NCBI GenBank assembly: GCA_900239685.1
Contig: OENT01000372.1
Coordinates: 62,531-126,530 of the forward strand
Reading direction: 5' to 3'
DNA: 64,000 nucleotides
Origin: Rotaria macrura
Taxonomy: Eukaryota > Rotifera > Eurotatoria > Philodinida > Philodinidae
The translations under genes and the position numbers were made by a program. This document shows, piece by piece, positions 38,763 to 49,659 of the stretch (the first letter of the stretch is position 1; each line of letters opens with the position of its first letter). The notes under the pieces were generated by a model. The model ran no database searches. It worked only from the letters and a program-made list of their open reading frames with translations, and was not told where the DNA came from.

Positions 38763-39912
38763 AATGATTATTTTTTCATTTGACTCTTTTTATGTTTTAT
38801 GCGTGCGTATTCTTTGTGATTAAAACGAGAAACTGATTATCATTTCTATATAAGAAGCTTGGAGGTTGATGAGTGTGGGTGTGATCGTGGGTTGGATGTA
38901 TGTGGTGTAAGAAAAGACATTCATATCCACCCGAACCCTACAAAAACTCCAAAATTAATTATTTTAAATAAATCCACGAGTAAAATTTTAATAAATAACC
39001 GCTAGCAAATAACTAATCAAATGAAGTTTCATGTAGCTGAATTTTTACATTGCAGTTAAAAAATATTTTGCCTACGCTTTGAAGATAAAAAGGCTGCTTG
39101 ATATTGCGTATACTGTATTGGTGAATGTGTCATCATCCTCATTGAGATTACTGATGAGATCCCTTAGCAACATATGCGGAGAATATGATTTTTGTGCAGC
39201 ATGTAAGAAAAGAGAAGGGCATGAATATGAAGTATGCACATTGAAACTTAAAAATGAAAAGGACGAAGAATATTCAAGAATCTTAATATTGATTGTTGGA
39301 CATATAGCCATCATATTGCCGTTTCATACGATGGATCTGTTCATATCATGTAATTTTGTTTCGATGTCTTCGATGTGTCTGTATTTGAATTCATTGCAAC
39401 CGGAATATGAATTCAGTAAGTAACAAAAATGTAGAACTCTTATTCGCATCAGTACTATCCAGTCACTTCTTATCACTGTTTTTTCATCGCATGTCATAAT
39501 GCCTTATGTATCTATCTAAAACCGTTTTTTAATACAGGGGTTTGATGTAAGAAAACTTCTGTGTAAATTTTTCAAATTTCATGCAAACCCACACTCAACA
39601 TTAGGGAAATGCTATTGTTCGGAATCTTTTACATCAATGACTTAGCTTTTCGGTGACAAGAATTAAAGTAGACAAAACAGAAATATTGTTTTATAGTTTT
39701 TATCAGCAATTTATATAATTATTTACTCCTGCGCTACAAGATAATGAACGAGTCAATTGCGTTTATTTCAGCATTGAGCACACTTCATAGAAATATTACG
39801 GTTCAAGATACTCAAGTACAATAACTTCACTTTAACGTTTTTAATGGAATATAGATTTATTTCTAAGATATATATGTATATAAATTTACTGCTGACAACG
39901 GAACATTCGCAG

Positions 39913-41269
39913 CAGAGATGGGCACGGTTAGGGTTTTTCAAAATTTAAACCAAACTGAAACCGGCATGTCTCAAACCTAACCGAAACGAAAAGGAAAATT
40001 CTGACACTCCACTGTAGACAATTAAAACTATGTGATTTTTATTTGAGCTCGTTCATCTTGTTCTGGATGATTGCCATCTATTGTATCTATGTTTGTGTAA
40101 ATCTACGTATGTTTAGTTATTATTTTCTTTTCCTTATGCATGCCAAAGTAGTGAGGTTTGTATATGTATCACACAAATAGGAAAATAAAAAACACTAGGG
40201 AGAATAAGTAATTATGAAAACAATACAAAAATATCAAGAAAATTTCTCAAAAGAAGTCAGAAATATCATTTCTCGATCTTGTTTAACTTTTTTGAGCATT
40301 ATTTTTATTAGTCCATGAACCTAAAGTGAATGGACACTCCATAGGTCTTCGTTGAGAGTAGGGTTGGTACTTTACTTTTTAAACTTTTGTAAATTAAATA
40401 AACAATTTACCGTTTACTTTATTAAAAGTAAGTATACTATTTACCAAGGTAAATAGTAAAGAATTTATTCATTTTAATTATTTACTTTTTGAAAAAGTAA
40501 CGTAAATGTACCACCCTTAATTGCGAGTGTAATATCTCGATCATTTCTCATCGTAAAATAATTATTTTTATGCCACAGGAACGAAAAACAGATTCTGAAC
40601 CTGCTCATATCAAACAATATTTCATTGTTCTAAGAAAAGTTTTAGCAATGATGGTCACAAAATCAAATATTAAAAACATTCGCTTTATGTGCATGTCCTT
40701 AACGCGAACGACCAGCAATAAAATGTTCTTCGAGCGAATGATCTAGAGAAGAACAACCGGAAATGAAAAGACTATAATATTTATCTATCCCTGTGCACAG
40801 ATTTCCAAGTAATCTGTTATAATATATATGTCATTGGATTCTTCATCATTAGCCCTGTCATTCCCTACCGATCCAACAAGAACATATAAAAATTAAATTT
40901 GGAAAGATACATTTTCTTCGACCTCAGGAAAACATCAGGTTTCTCGGTTTATTCATACGACTATAAAAGGTAGAGGAAATCTAGCTACACCATTCGATAG
41001 AGCTGGTCGAATTTTTGTTCAAACAAGAATGAAACTTTTATTAAATTCTCCAGGGAGAATGGCTAGTGCAAATAGTCGCATTTGATGCTAACTTCACCTG
41101 TGTAGCAAACATATGAATACCTTCATTGCTAATTACGACATCTATTGACTGGTCACTTTAATTTTTTTTCGTATCTATACACTACTTGAAACTACATCAA
41201 ATTAGCTAAGAACCGAACCGAAACCGAAATATCCTTGAAAAGCTGCGAACCGAACCGTACCCATCACTG
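39913..41269. mobile_element. hAT-like element, GGTTCGG words, 1.36 kb
   Basis: Terminal inverted repeats are CAGAGATGGGCACGGTT and CAGTGATGGGTACGGTT. The flanking 8-mers are ATTCGCAG (39905-39912) and ATTCGCAA (41270-41277), 7 of 8 identical. Words of the GGTTTCGGTTCGG type lie only near the ends (39925-40000 and 41205-41256). The middle has no transposase frame. An 8-bp duplication with CAG(T/A)G ends points to the hAT superfamily. A second element is nested inside. Confidence 0.75.
40359..40519. mobile_element. Small TTTACTTT-word hAT-like element, nested
   Basis: 161 bp. Ends TAGGGTTGGTAC and inverted TAAGGGTGGTAC match the 543-bp element at 53680. The flanking 8-mers GTTGAGAG and ATTGCGAG share 6 of 8 positions. 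The interior is made of TTTACTTT, AAAGTAAAT and TATTTAC words. It sits inside the 39913-41269 element, so it inserted later. Confidence 0.7.
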
Positions 41270-41595
41270 ATTCGCAACTGATTCCCACGTTTCAAACTCC
41301 CACTTTGTTGGAAGCTAGGGTTAATAATATAATTATATCAAATAACTAACAGGATTATTGTGGTATTACTTCTTGGTTTGAGAGTTTCGATCAAAACAAA
41401 CGCTATGAAAGTTGGTCCTATCACCTATGTGCTATGTTTTTGTTCTTTTCAGGTCTTAACTTGGGTTTACTCTATTTTCGGTGAAACCTATTACAATCAG
41501 TTTATCTCATTTGACTGGAGTAGAAAAGTTTCTCAGTACAATCCCTTTGGATATAAATGTGGAAACCACGTGGCACTTTTAGCTTCACTATACTA

Positions 41596-41962
41596 CACTG
41601 TAAAAAATAATCGTAGAATAATAAACCCTATGAAAATGGATTATGCCAGTCCTAAACCCTTCACTGTATATTAATAAACCCTTTTATCGCTTATTCATAG
41701 TTTGCTAAACCCTTTAAGGGTTTCGGAGAAGCTCAAATACGGAAAAAAGGTTTTATTATACATTGCACTTTAATAAACCCCTTAGGGTTTATTATGTTTC
41801 CTAAACCCTTTTGAAGCTCATAAACCCTACGGGGTTTATTAAAGTGCAATGTATAATAAAACCTTTTTCCGTATTTGAGCTTTTTCGAGACCCTTAAAGG
41901 GTTTAGGACTGGCATAATCCCTTTTCATAGGGTTTATTATTCTACGATTATATTTTACAGTG
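41596..41962. mobile_element. Fold-back element, GGGTTTAT words, TA-flanked
   Basis: 367 bp, almost entirely inverted repeat. Ends are CACTGTAAAAAATAATCGTA and inverted CACTGTAAAATATAATCGTA. They are flanked by TA at 41594-41595 and 41963-41964, as expected for Tc1/mariner-type insertion. Words AAACCCTTT/AAAGGGTTT and AATAAACCCT fill the arms. The left arm has a segment (about 41665-41715) that the right arm lacks. No coding capacity. Confidence 0.75.
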
Positions 41963-42384
41963 TAATACCACAGACACAAAGCGTGCAACATCCAATAAGC
42001 AATAGTTCTTTTCTCACGAGGATTGACTTTCAGCAAACGCTGTCTTTTGTATTTCATATTTCCAACAAAATATTTTTTTTGAAGAGCACCGTATAGTTTT
42101 TCATTTTTAGTTTTTTTATTCACTCGTTATTTTCTCGGTTTTTCGAATACTTTTTTCCTTCACTTAATATTCCTATTATTAAAATTATCGAAATAATGGC
42201 AAATAACGTTGGCTCACACTTCCATTATACCTACAGCAGATCTTAATGTACTCATATATATCATAATCAACGAACAAGCAATTACATTCATTATTTTCGA
42301 AATCAGAACTTGATAAGTTCTACATAAAAATTAGAAAATCTTTAACCACCAGGTCAATGATTTCTACTGCCGTATACATGACAA

Positions 42385-42600
42385 TTAAGTGGGAACCTGC
42401 AGGAATGACACCACTTCCGGCGGAAAAATATCATCAGGTATCTGCAGAACGAATCTGGTGGTCGGGTTTATTCAATTTTGTCCGGCTCCTGTAGGTTCCG
42501 AGAAGAACTTGGTAATTCTGACCACCGGATCGGCTCCTCAGAATCCCGCTTCCGAATTCCTAGCATATTCCTGTGTTTTTCTGCGGGACCCGGGCGGTAA
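42385..42600. repeat. GC-rich island of inverted words
   Basis: The stretch is clearly richer in G and C than its surroundings. It contains pairs of opposed words such as GAACCTGCAGGA/TCCTGTAGGTTC, CTGGTGGTCGG/CCACCGGATCGG and TTCCGGCGGAA. Edges GGGAACCTGCAG and inverted GGGTCCCGCAG are weakly alike. It is probably another word-filled element of its own family. Boundaries and target duplication are not certain. Confidence 0.4.
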
Positions 42601-43141
42601 TTTTTGATCTCGACTTATTTTCTTCGATTTTTAAAGTCTGCGAGGAGGGGCAAGGAAGGGTAAAGTTGCCGAAAAGCTTAGATTTAAAATGTACACTCCT
42701 TATTTTCTTCGAAAGTGTATCCGAGTTCCACAAAGTATGCATAAAAGTATTTCCACGTTAAGATCTGAAAAGAAAAAAAATGTAGCGCATCGATAGGGAC
42801 ACCATCTATAGTAGCATTTGTTTCTCTCACAATTCTAAATCCAAGTACCAATGCCACGAATCATTTTAGACATGATATATGTATTTGTATTTAATTAACT
42901 GCAGATTCTAATAGGGTCAGAGCTCGAACGAGGCGAATCAGTTGGGAATGCGCCCACATGGGTAATAAAAAGTAAGTGTTTTTTTATACAGAGAAACACA
43001 CGTTTTTTCACGCGAATTTTAGCTCCAATGAAGTACGATCAATTCTCAATGGAGTGAAAGGAATCCTGGTGATGGAAAAAATAGAAAGTTCGAATATAGC
43101 TTGTATTTGTTGTTCAATATAATGCAGCTATTGTCGAGCAG

Positions 43142-44431
43142 TTATCCAAAAGGAGTGCTCAGATTTAAGTCATTGGCATCGATAATCTCTCTTTTCAGCT
43201 CTTCATAATGGTCCCTTAGTGCTTGCAAATAGTCACGCGCTTCAATAAGATCTGTGAGTTCATCTTGTACTTGAGAAGATTGATCTGATTGATTCAAACC
43301 CATCTCGCAAAGATATTTGGATGCAGCCGTCTCGTTGGTCAATGCGCACACTTGTTTATCAGTCATTGCAATATCAGATTCGTCGGTAAAAATATACGGA
43401 CGACAATAATTAATTCCACATTTAAATCCAGTCGGTATTCGATCCAAAATTCGCCACCATTGTTTCATATCGATAATCAATTTTTGTCCGATTTCTTTAG
43501 GAATGATGCTTTCACCTCGAAAGTGTAGCGTAATAGCTAAGGCCATCTTGTATGGAGTCGACTGGTGTACAAAACTAGTATGAGCTTGAGAGAATAATGG
43601 AATTGACATATCGTAGACTGAAGGTGATTTGAAATCCATGCACATACTTCGCGAAAATGGTATTAAAGGTGAAAGGAATGACGAGATTATTTTCATGGTC
43701 GGAAAAGGAATGAGCGCTGTTGAAAATTCGCTCAAATCCGCCAGTAAACAACCATCGAATCTCATGGAACATGTAATATGACTCCAGCACGTAGCGATCA
43801 GTTTATTTGCATTAGCATATGTGGGGTTGTCTATATGAAGTCGATGTTTACAAAACTCGAAAATAGCTTTGTTCTCCATAGGAATAACTACACTGGCAAA
43901 TTTCAGTAGATTGTACATGCTGACAATATCAATGGATGAACCAAATACCGAATTAGTCACAATCGTTTTGGCCGAGTAATCCGAAGTTAATTTTTGTATA
44001 AGTTCAGAAGTAAAACCTGTACATCGACCATATGTCGCGTGAGATATTATAAAGCCTTGGAAATTATCATAATCTTCGATTTGCTTTCGAATACTGTCGA
44101 GAATCGGCCCCAAAGAATTTCCTACTAATTGAAAATGATCATTAGTATATAGGCTTCTGTATTTGTTGGATTTTATTTCATTCATGGTTGAAGGATGAGA
44201 ATCAATAAATAGAGCACGAGGACGATAATACTTCTGGTTATTATCATTCTTTTCTGAGAAAAAGCATGCCGGAGGAATATTTTGTTCTGCTTCCTTAACG
44301 AAACTACCATCTGCAGCTAAACCGTGCTCGATACAATATAATTCCCAACATCGATGACCGACTTCGGCACCGGCTGCTCCAATATGAAGTTGGCAAACCT
44401 CACGGTGATTCGAATCTGTGTCGTTCGCCAT
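43142..44431 (-). CDS. Divergent alpha-tubulin-like protein lacking the G-box
   Basis: Intronless, 429 residues, alignable by eye to alpha-tubulin from end to end. Conserved parts: the N-terminal nucleotide loop and helix (GAAGAEVGHRCWELYCIEHGL, seen at 18-38), SMRFDG (222-227), the DLSEF loop with Glu235 (the residue that in alpha-tubulin triggers GTP hydrolysis on the beta partner), PTGFKCGINYCRP (333-345) and a short AREDM-like C-terminal helix (398-402). The tubulin signature GGGTGSG is replaced by TYGRCTG (133-139), and the acidic C-terminal tail is missing. About 30 residues before the last helix are lost or rewritten. Its own GTP binding is therefore doubtful. The length is near the family norm (about 450) and there is no stop, so it has been kept as an open frame. 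It may be a specialised non-canonical tubulin, or a retrocopy losing constraint. Confidence 0.8.
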   Translation of the reverse strand: MANDTDSNHREVCQLHIGAAGAEVGHRCWELYCIEHGLAADGSFVKEAEQNIPPACFFSEKNDNNQKYYRPRALFIDSHPSTMNEIKSNKYRSLYTNDHFQLVGNSLGPILDSIRKQIEDYDNFQGFIISHATYGRCTGFTSELIQKLTSDYSAKTIVTNSVFGSSIDIVSMYNLLKFASVVIPMENKAIFEFCKHRLHIDNPTYANANKLIATCWSHITCSMRFDGCLLADLSEFSTALIPFPTMKIISSFLSPLIPFSRSMCMDFKSPSVYDMSIPLFSQAHTSFVHQSTPYKMALAITLHFRGESIIPKEIGQKLIIDMKQWWRILDRIPTGFKCGINYCRPYIFTDESDIAMTDKQVCALTNETAASKYLCEMGLNQSDQSSQVQDELTDLIEARDYLQALRDHYEELKREIIDANDLNLSTPFG

Positions 44432-47400
44432 GAAGAAAATCTGATAAAAGAAATATATTGCTTATTTGAAGAAAAAGAATACAATCGAGTGTCCTAATAT
44501 CATGAAACATGGGCGCATTTAGTTTGAAGTGCAAATTTTTATTAAAAATGAATTGTAGTATGTCACAAAATGCGAATATAGATGGTAATAGTAGCCGAAA
44601 GTATTCTTATAATTCCAAAATATCTTCATGATTGTAGAAGAGAACCGATCTCATGATTTATACATTGGTGAATTATGTGTCTGTCTTACAAACGTGAATC
44701 AACACGATATTCAAAAGATGTACGATTCACAATTATACTTCAACTCAGAGTTTCCTTTGCGTCTAAATGAACTTGCATTACTTGAATCAAAAATTCACCT
44801 CATTTCTATTTTCAAACTTTCATAAAGTTACGAAATAAAAGAAAATATGAGAGTCATGACAATACGTTGGTTTTTCTTTTTCTATTAGTCACATATTGTA
44901 TACCGACAGGAAAGAAACAAGATATACTATTTCTACAAGACGTATGAATAACATTTATTCATTTGCTTTGGTGATGGCTAGCATAGAAATCGATGCCCTG
45001 AAAATCCAAGCAACAGAAAAAAATACAGTAATGATGATAGGGAAAATCGAGTCTGATTTAAATCGATAATCAAGAGTCGTGATACGCATTGCAGAATGAT
45101 TGAAAATTGATTTTCACCATTCAATCTATCGCCATCTATTATGGAGCAACAGAGTGAAAACCTATAGGAAACACTCTAAACTGTAAAGATTAGTATATGC
45201 CGTCTCTTTGAATAAAAATTGATTCTGTAGAATTTAAATTTGGATTTTACTACGATTGTTTTTTGTTTGCAATTATAGAGATAAGAAGCCACAATTACAT
45301 GACGTAATTGGAACGATTTTATGATATGCTTTTATTCGTGTCACAATACCACTTGTGAACGATCATGACTATTTTACTTTGTATCTACGCAGATTTTCAT
45401 AAAAAATGTGAGCACTAATTTCTAATTCAAACTTCAAAATAAATTTTGTTGCTGAATCTACAAACGCTCGCATTGTTCGCTTCATCGTCGATTGTTAACG
45501 GTGCATACCCGTGTCGAATTATATTAAGAGATATATAACACGTTATCACATATAGGGAATAATGCTCTCGTGCAGTGATGTACGACAGTAGAGTATTTGT
45601 GCCATATGAAAATCATCACCACCCATGTATACAGGAAACGCAAAATCGACGCGTTGAAACGCGAAAAACGGTTTTATCACGCGTTCCAACGCGTTTTCAG
45701 TATGAAACGCACTAAGACGCAATTAGAAAATTTTTGAAACGCACGTGAACGCAGTTTTTTAACACAACGCGTTTAAACGTAGTTTGAAAATAATATTAAC
45801 CGCGTCTCATCGCGTTTCATATTAAAATCGCGTTTATACGTAGTTAACAAAACTCGACTGAACGCGTTCTAACGCAAAGTAATATGAGACGCGTTTGAAC
45901 ACGTTTCATATTTTTTTGAAACGTGTTCAAACGTGGTTTTGCAAAAAATCGCGTTGACATGCGACTAATAAGATTAGAGTCTGTAGGGTGTGCAATATAA
46001 GTGAATAGATCAAATTAAATTGTTCAAGAAATTTTGGTTTTTAGATTCCTTGTAAGCGATAGATGTTTGTATCATTTTATCTTTATCCACATTTAAGAAG
46101 AGAATATATGATCAATATTCAGATGAAAAATGTTCATAGCGTACATAAACCCAGAAATAGGTATCGTTAAAATTATTAAATGTATACATTTGCTTTGCAT
46201 TCACTTAAATAAAAGTACGTTTAAATATTGATATTTTACACTTCTTGTGTATGTTAGTGAGAGAACTTTGTAAGAATATCAGAAGTAGATTTGGTCAAGT
46301 TCGATAGTAACGAGACAAGAAAATTTATCACGTTACTGTTCTATTCTATTTGTATATTATTTGGCATTTGTAGCTGTTATACATTACATTATTATTATTC
46401 TACATACTCAGTTTTTGTGGTTTCAAAGATGAAAGATCTAATCATATTAATGAAACTTAGTTAAGGTTACTAATATGACGATTAGATTTTTGGAAAATAA
46501 GTATTTGATTTTTCTTAGCTCAACTTTGCTATCAAAGTTCTTTTTCTTTTTTATGTATTATTTAGACGACTTCAAATGATCACTCTTAAATAGTTTCATG
46601 AATAAATCTAGATCTTTTTTCAATTTATATCAGTCATTGTTGAAAGTTCTCATTTCACTTACATTGATAGTTATATTAAGCAAAAAAGAGAATATATATA
46701 ATAAAATAAAATCAGCTGATATTTAACATCGAACTATGATAGTGCCACCGGTGATTTCATGTAAAAAAACATTATTACGCATCCTCTCTTAAATGGAAAA
46801 GGTTGTGAAATAAAATTGTTGAAATTAAAAACAAATATTGAATAAGAGTAAATTTTGTGAAAATATTTTTTCTAACAAAATATGCATATTGATAATTAAT
46901 AATTTCGTAAAAATTATATTTTTTCTTCATTTATATCATTTATATCTTTGTAAATTTTATGTGAATTCATAATCCGCGAAGACTTTGTATGCTATTCGAC
47001 TACGATTGTGGTCATATATGGCTGCACGGTACGTATACATGTCTCTTAATCATTGGTTCACATGTTCTAATCTCATTTCTATCATTTCAGATTCATCGAC
47101 ATATCAATATAATAACAGTTCGTTGACCTACAGTAGGGCAAAGACCATGCGATAGAGGATATCGATGGTGACTCAGATCAAACCTGAGACGAACTGAAAT
47201 CATTTTTTTAATAATTTTTAATAAATTGTATGAAACGCGTTTAGACGCAGTTTTATTTGAAAACGCGTCCCCTGTGAAACATTCGAAGCGTTCAGACGCG
47301 TTTCTATTTCAAAACACGTTTATCTCCAATTTTTCGAACAACCGCGTCTGAACGAGATTTTACCTTCAGCTGCGTTAAAACGCTTCGTTTGTTTCACTGG

Positions 47401-48978
47401 GGACACGTTTAGACGCGTTCGGTTTTATGCGTTTCGCACGCAAATGTAACGCGTTTCAGACGCGTTTTGAGGCAAAAAATATTTACATGGGCAGGCAGAT
47501 ACACCATAGAATTCTACAGTTGTTGGGCAAAAAACGTCTGTGATTCCAGGTTTTCTGTAGCGTTGCGAGAATTTTTAATATCAAGAGTGCTATGAATGAT
47601 ATGTTTTTATTGGATTTTATTCACCTCTTTTCACTTTCTTATTTTTACTCGATCATATCGAAGCATTTCAAAAACACTGTTATTACTTGTATATAGTAAA
47701 CTAGTCTCCTAGAAGTATCGGAATAAGCAGAGATTGCTTACAGTTCAAAAAATCGAACCAAGATAAAATGAAATCTGCCGCAACACCATTTAATTTTTAT
47801 ATTATATTTGACACTTTATTTATAGTTAATGCTTTTCTATTATTTTGTTCTGATTATTGACAGTATACACAAGATAATGCATATTTACCTGCCGCTATTG
47901 AATACGTAATGCTTTCTTCGTCTCTCTTGTATTACTATATTTCACTCATTAGCTGCTCGTTTACTTTGATTATATCAAGATATATGTGCTTTTTCATCAC
48001 TATCATCACTTTTTTTCATCAATTCTTTCCTTTCCTTTCCTTCCTTGCGCCATCTCTCGCTCTCATTCTTGTATGGCCTATTTAGACGAGAGATTTTTAT
48101 GAAAACGATGCAATTGAATAATTTGAAGGAAACATAATAAAGTATTATTCCATCCTCACTTATTCTCATTCTATCAGAAATCGTCCCACTATAAATATCT
48201 CTTTCATCTATGTATGGGTTCGAAAACTTCATCTGAGTATGGATTTAGGTGGGTACGGATGTTCTTAAGGATTTGACTGTGTTTATGAAGTCACAACTCA
48301 AATACTCTTTCCATCTAGCTATGTTGGATTTGAAAGGAAGTCTGCTAAATTTTAGTGGCATTCATAGCTCGATCTGAGCTTTCTCATTGAATTATTTTGA
48401 GATCAACTTTTTAAAAATAATATAACACTTTAATTAGGAGAAATTCGAAAGCGAGTATATTCATCAATGCCTTTTCTCAATGTAGTGCTCAGGGAATAGT
48501 AACATGAAAAAAATAAATGAATTGTAGGCTGAGATTCATTTGTTGACACAAGCGTTTCAACATTTTTATTGTTCCTAATTATCTAACCTGAATTTTGTAA
48601 TTGTTGGAAGGCAATATATGAATCTCATGAAATTGATTCTGAACGATTGATTTTGGGTAAAAAATGCTAATTAGTATTAGAATCAATCAAAACTAACCAC
48701 ACTAGTTTACGCTAACTCGCAGCATCAGCCTTCCAGATGATTTTTAAAAAATAAGAATATTAGCGAAGAAACAAATAGGGCTTTAAAAAGTGTCACAGTG
48801 AAAAGCGATAACTTCATCCAAGTGAGTAGAAAAGAAAAAGAACAATATACCTTCGATATCGTTATCGAAAAACAAAAACAAATAATACAGAGTCACTATT
48901 TGATAGCATGATACATCATATTGTTAGTCGTCAATGAGCAAAAGTGTTTATCTCAATTTGCACTAAAATCGTACTTTG
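44432..48978. other. Intergenic stretch holding one large element
   Basis: An ATG-started 65-codon frame at 44628-44825 has no recognisable motif and is not called. The AAACGC-word element occupies 45622-47491. Nothing else is supported. Confidence 0.5.
45622..47491. mobile_element. Long element with AAACGCGTTT word arrays at both ends
   Basis: Outer ends read CCCATGTATACAGGAAACGC and inverted CCCATGTAAATATTTTTTGC. Dense words GAAACGCG, AACGCGTTT and AGACGCGTTT in both orientations fill 45640-45965 and 47228-47472. The 1.25 kb between is word-free, AT-rich and without an open frame. Relics with the same word lie at 55394-55730 and 58195-58440. No target duplication recognised; the flanks have diverged. 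Confidence 0.6.
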
Positions 48979-49659
48979 ATGCGTCTTACTTTCGTCTTGG
49001 TCGCCATCTTGTCGTGCGCGTCGCACGTCAACGGGCATCCGGCTTTCACTTGCAATTTCGAAAATAGCAATTGGTGTAAAATGCGAAATGGTGCTTGGTT
49101 CGATTCAGAACTTCCACTGTATAACTTCACCATCGTCACCGGTCAAACTGCACCTGATAAAGAATTCGCACCGACTGTTGATCACACATTGAATTCGAGT
49201 TCTGGACATTTTTCCTATTGGCATCGTCCATCGAATGCTATACATACTTCAATGGATGGACGCTTGAGCACACCTATGTTCGAGTTGCGTGAACACATGT
49301 GCTTGAGCTTTGCTTATTTCGTCAAATCTAGTGCAAGCGTCAGAAATGGAACGTATCTTGTTGTCGATCTCAAAGGATGTTACTCGACGGCTTTGTGGGT
49401 GGCTCACATAGATGACACGCAAGGTTGGCAGACAGCTGAAATACAACTTCTCGATTTGACATGCAACATCACTATTTGGTTCGATGTAATGCCAGATATT
49501 GACAATGCTGTATCTGTCGCACTTGATGATATTGTTGTTGATGTTTGTCCACGTTATATGACGACAACTACCACAGCACCTCACGATAATTCTTCAAACA
49601 GTACAACCAGTATATACCTTCTAGTATTATTGCTTTTCATTCTGTATACATTTGTATGA
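48979..49659 (+). CDS. Secreted or GPI-anchored MAM-domain protein
   Basis: 226 residues in one exon. Signal peptide at 1-19 (hydrophobic FVLVAILSC core, likely cut after NG). A MAM domain covers about 22-190. It begins CNFENSNWC (the CxFE...C entry of MAM domains), has the mid-domain GHFSYWHRPS, the central CLSFAYF and the closing ALDDIVVDVCP. MAM domains mediate adhesion and protein contacts outside the cell. After it come a Thr-rich stalk (TTTTTAP), several N-glycosylation sites (NSS, NST) and a final hydrophobic stretch (YLLVLLLFILYTFV) that ends the protein without a cytoplasmic tail. This pattern fits a GPI-anchor signal better than a transmembrane helix. The ATG at 48979 gives a good signal peptide, and no earlier Met exists in frame. 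Confidence 0.85.
   Translation: MRLTFVLVAILSCASHVNGHPAFTCNFENSNWCKMRNGAWFDSELPLYNFTIVTGQTAPDKEFAPTVDHTLNSSSGHFSYWHRPSNAIHTSMDGRLSTPMFELREHMCLSFAYFVKSSASVRNGTYLVVDLKGCYSTALWVAHIDDTQGWQTAEIQLLDLTCNITIWFDVMPDIDNAVSVALDDIVVDVCPRYMTTTTTAPHDNSSNSTTSIYLLVLLLFILYTFV

Larger units (their letters stand above)
38763..43141. other. Element-rich intergenic stretch
   Basis: No gene supported. GTGGGT-type words occur at 38862-38940. The region is then occupied by a hAT-like element (39913-41269) with another nested in it (40359-40519), a fold-back element (41596-41962) and a GC-rich island (42385-42600). Confidence 0.5.

Noticed and set aside
41360-42123. Frames on both strands flanking the fold-back element at 41596
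   Set aside because: Removing the element does not join them into one frame; each depends partly on element sequence.
44628-44825. 65-codon ATG frame divergent from the tubulin gene
   Set aside because: No motif or homology recognised; short enough to arise by chance.
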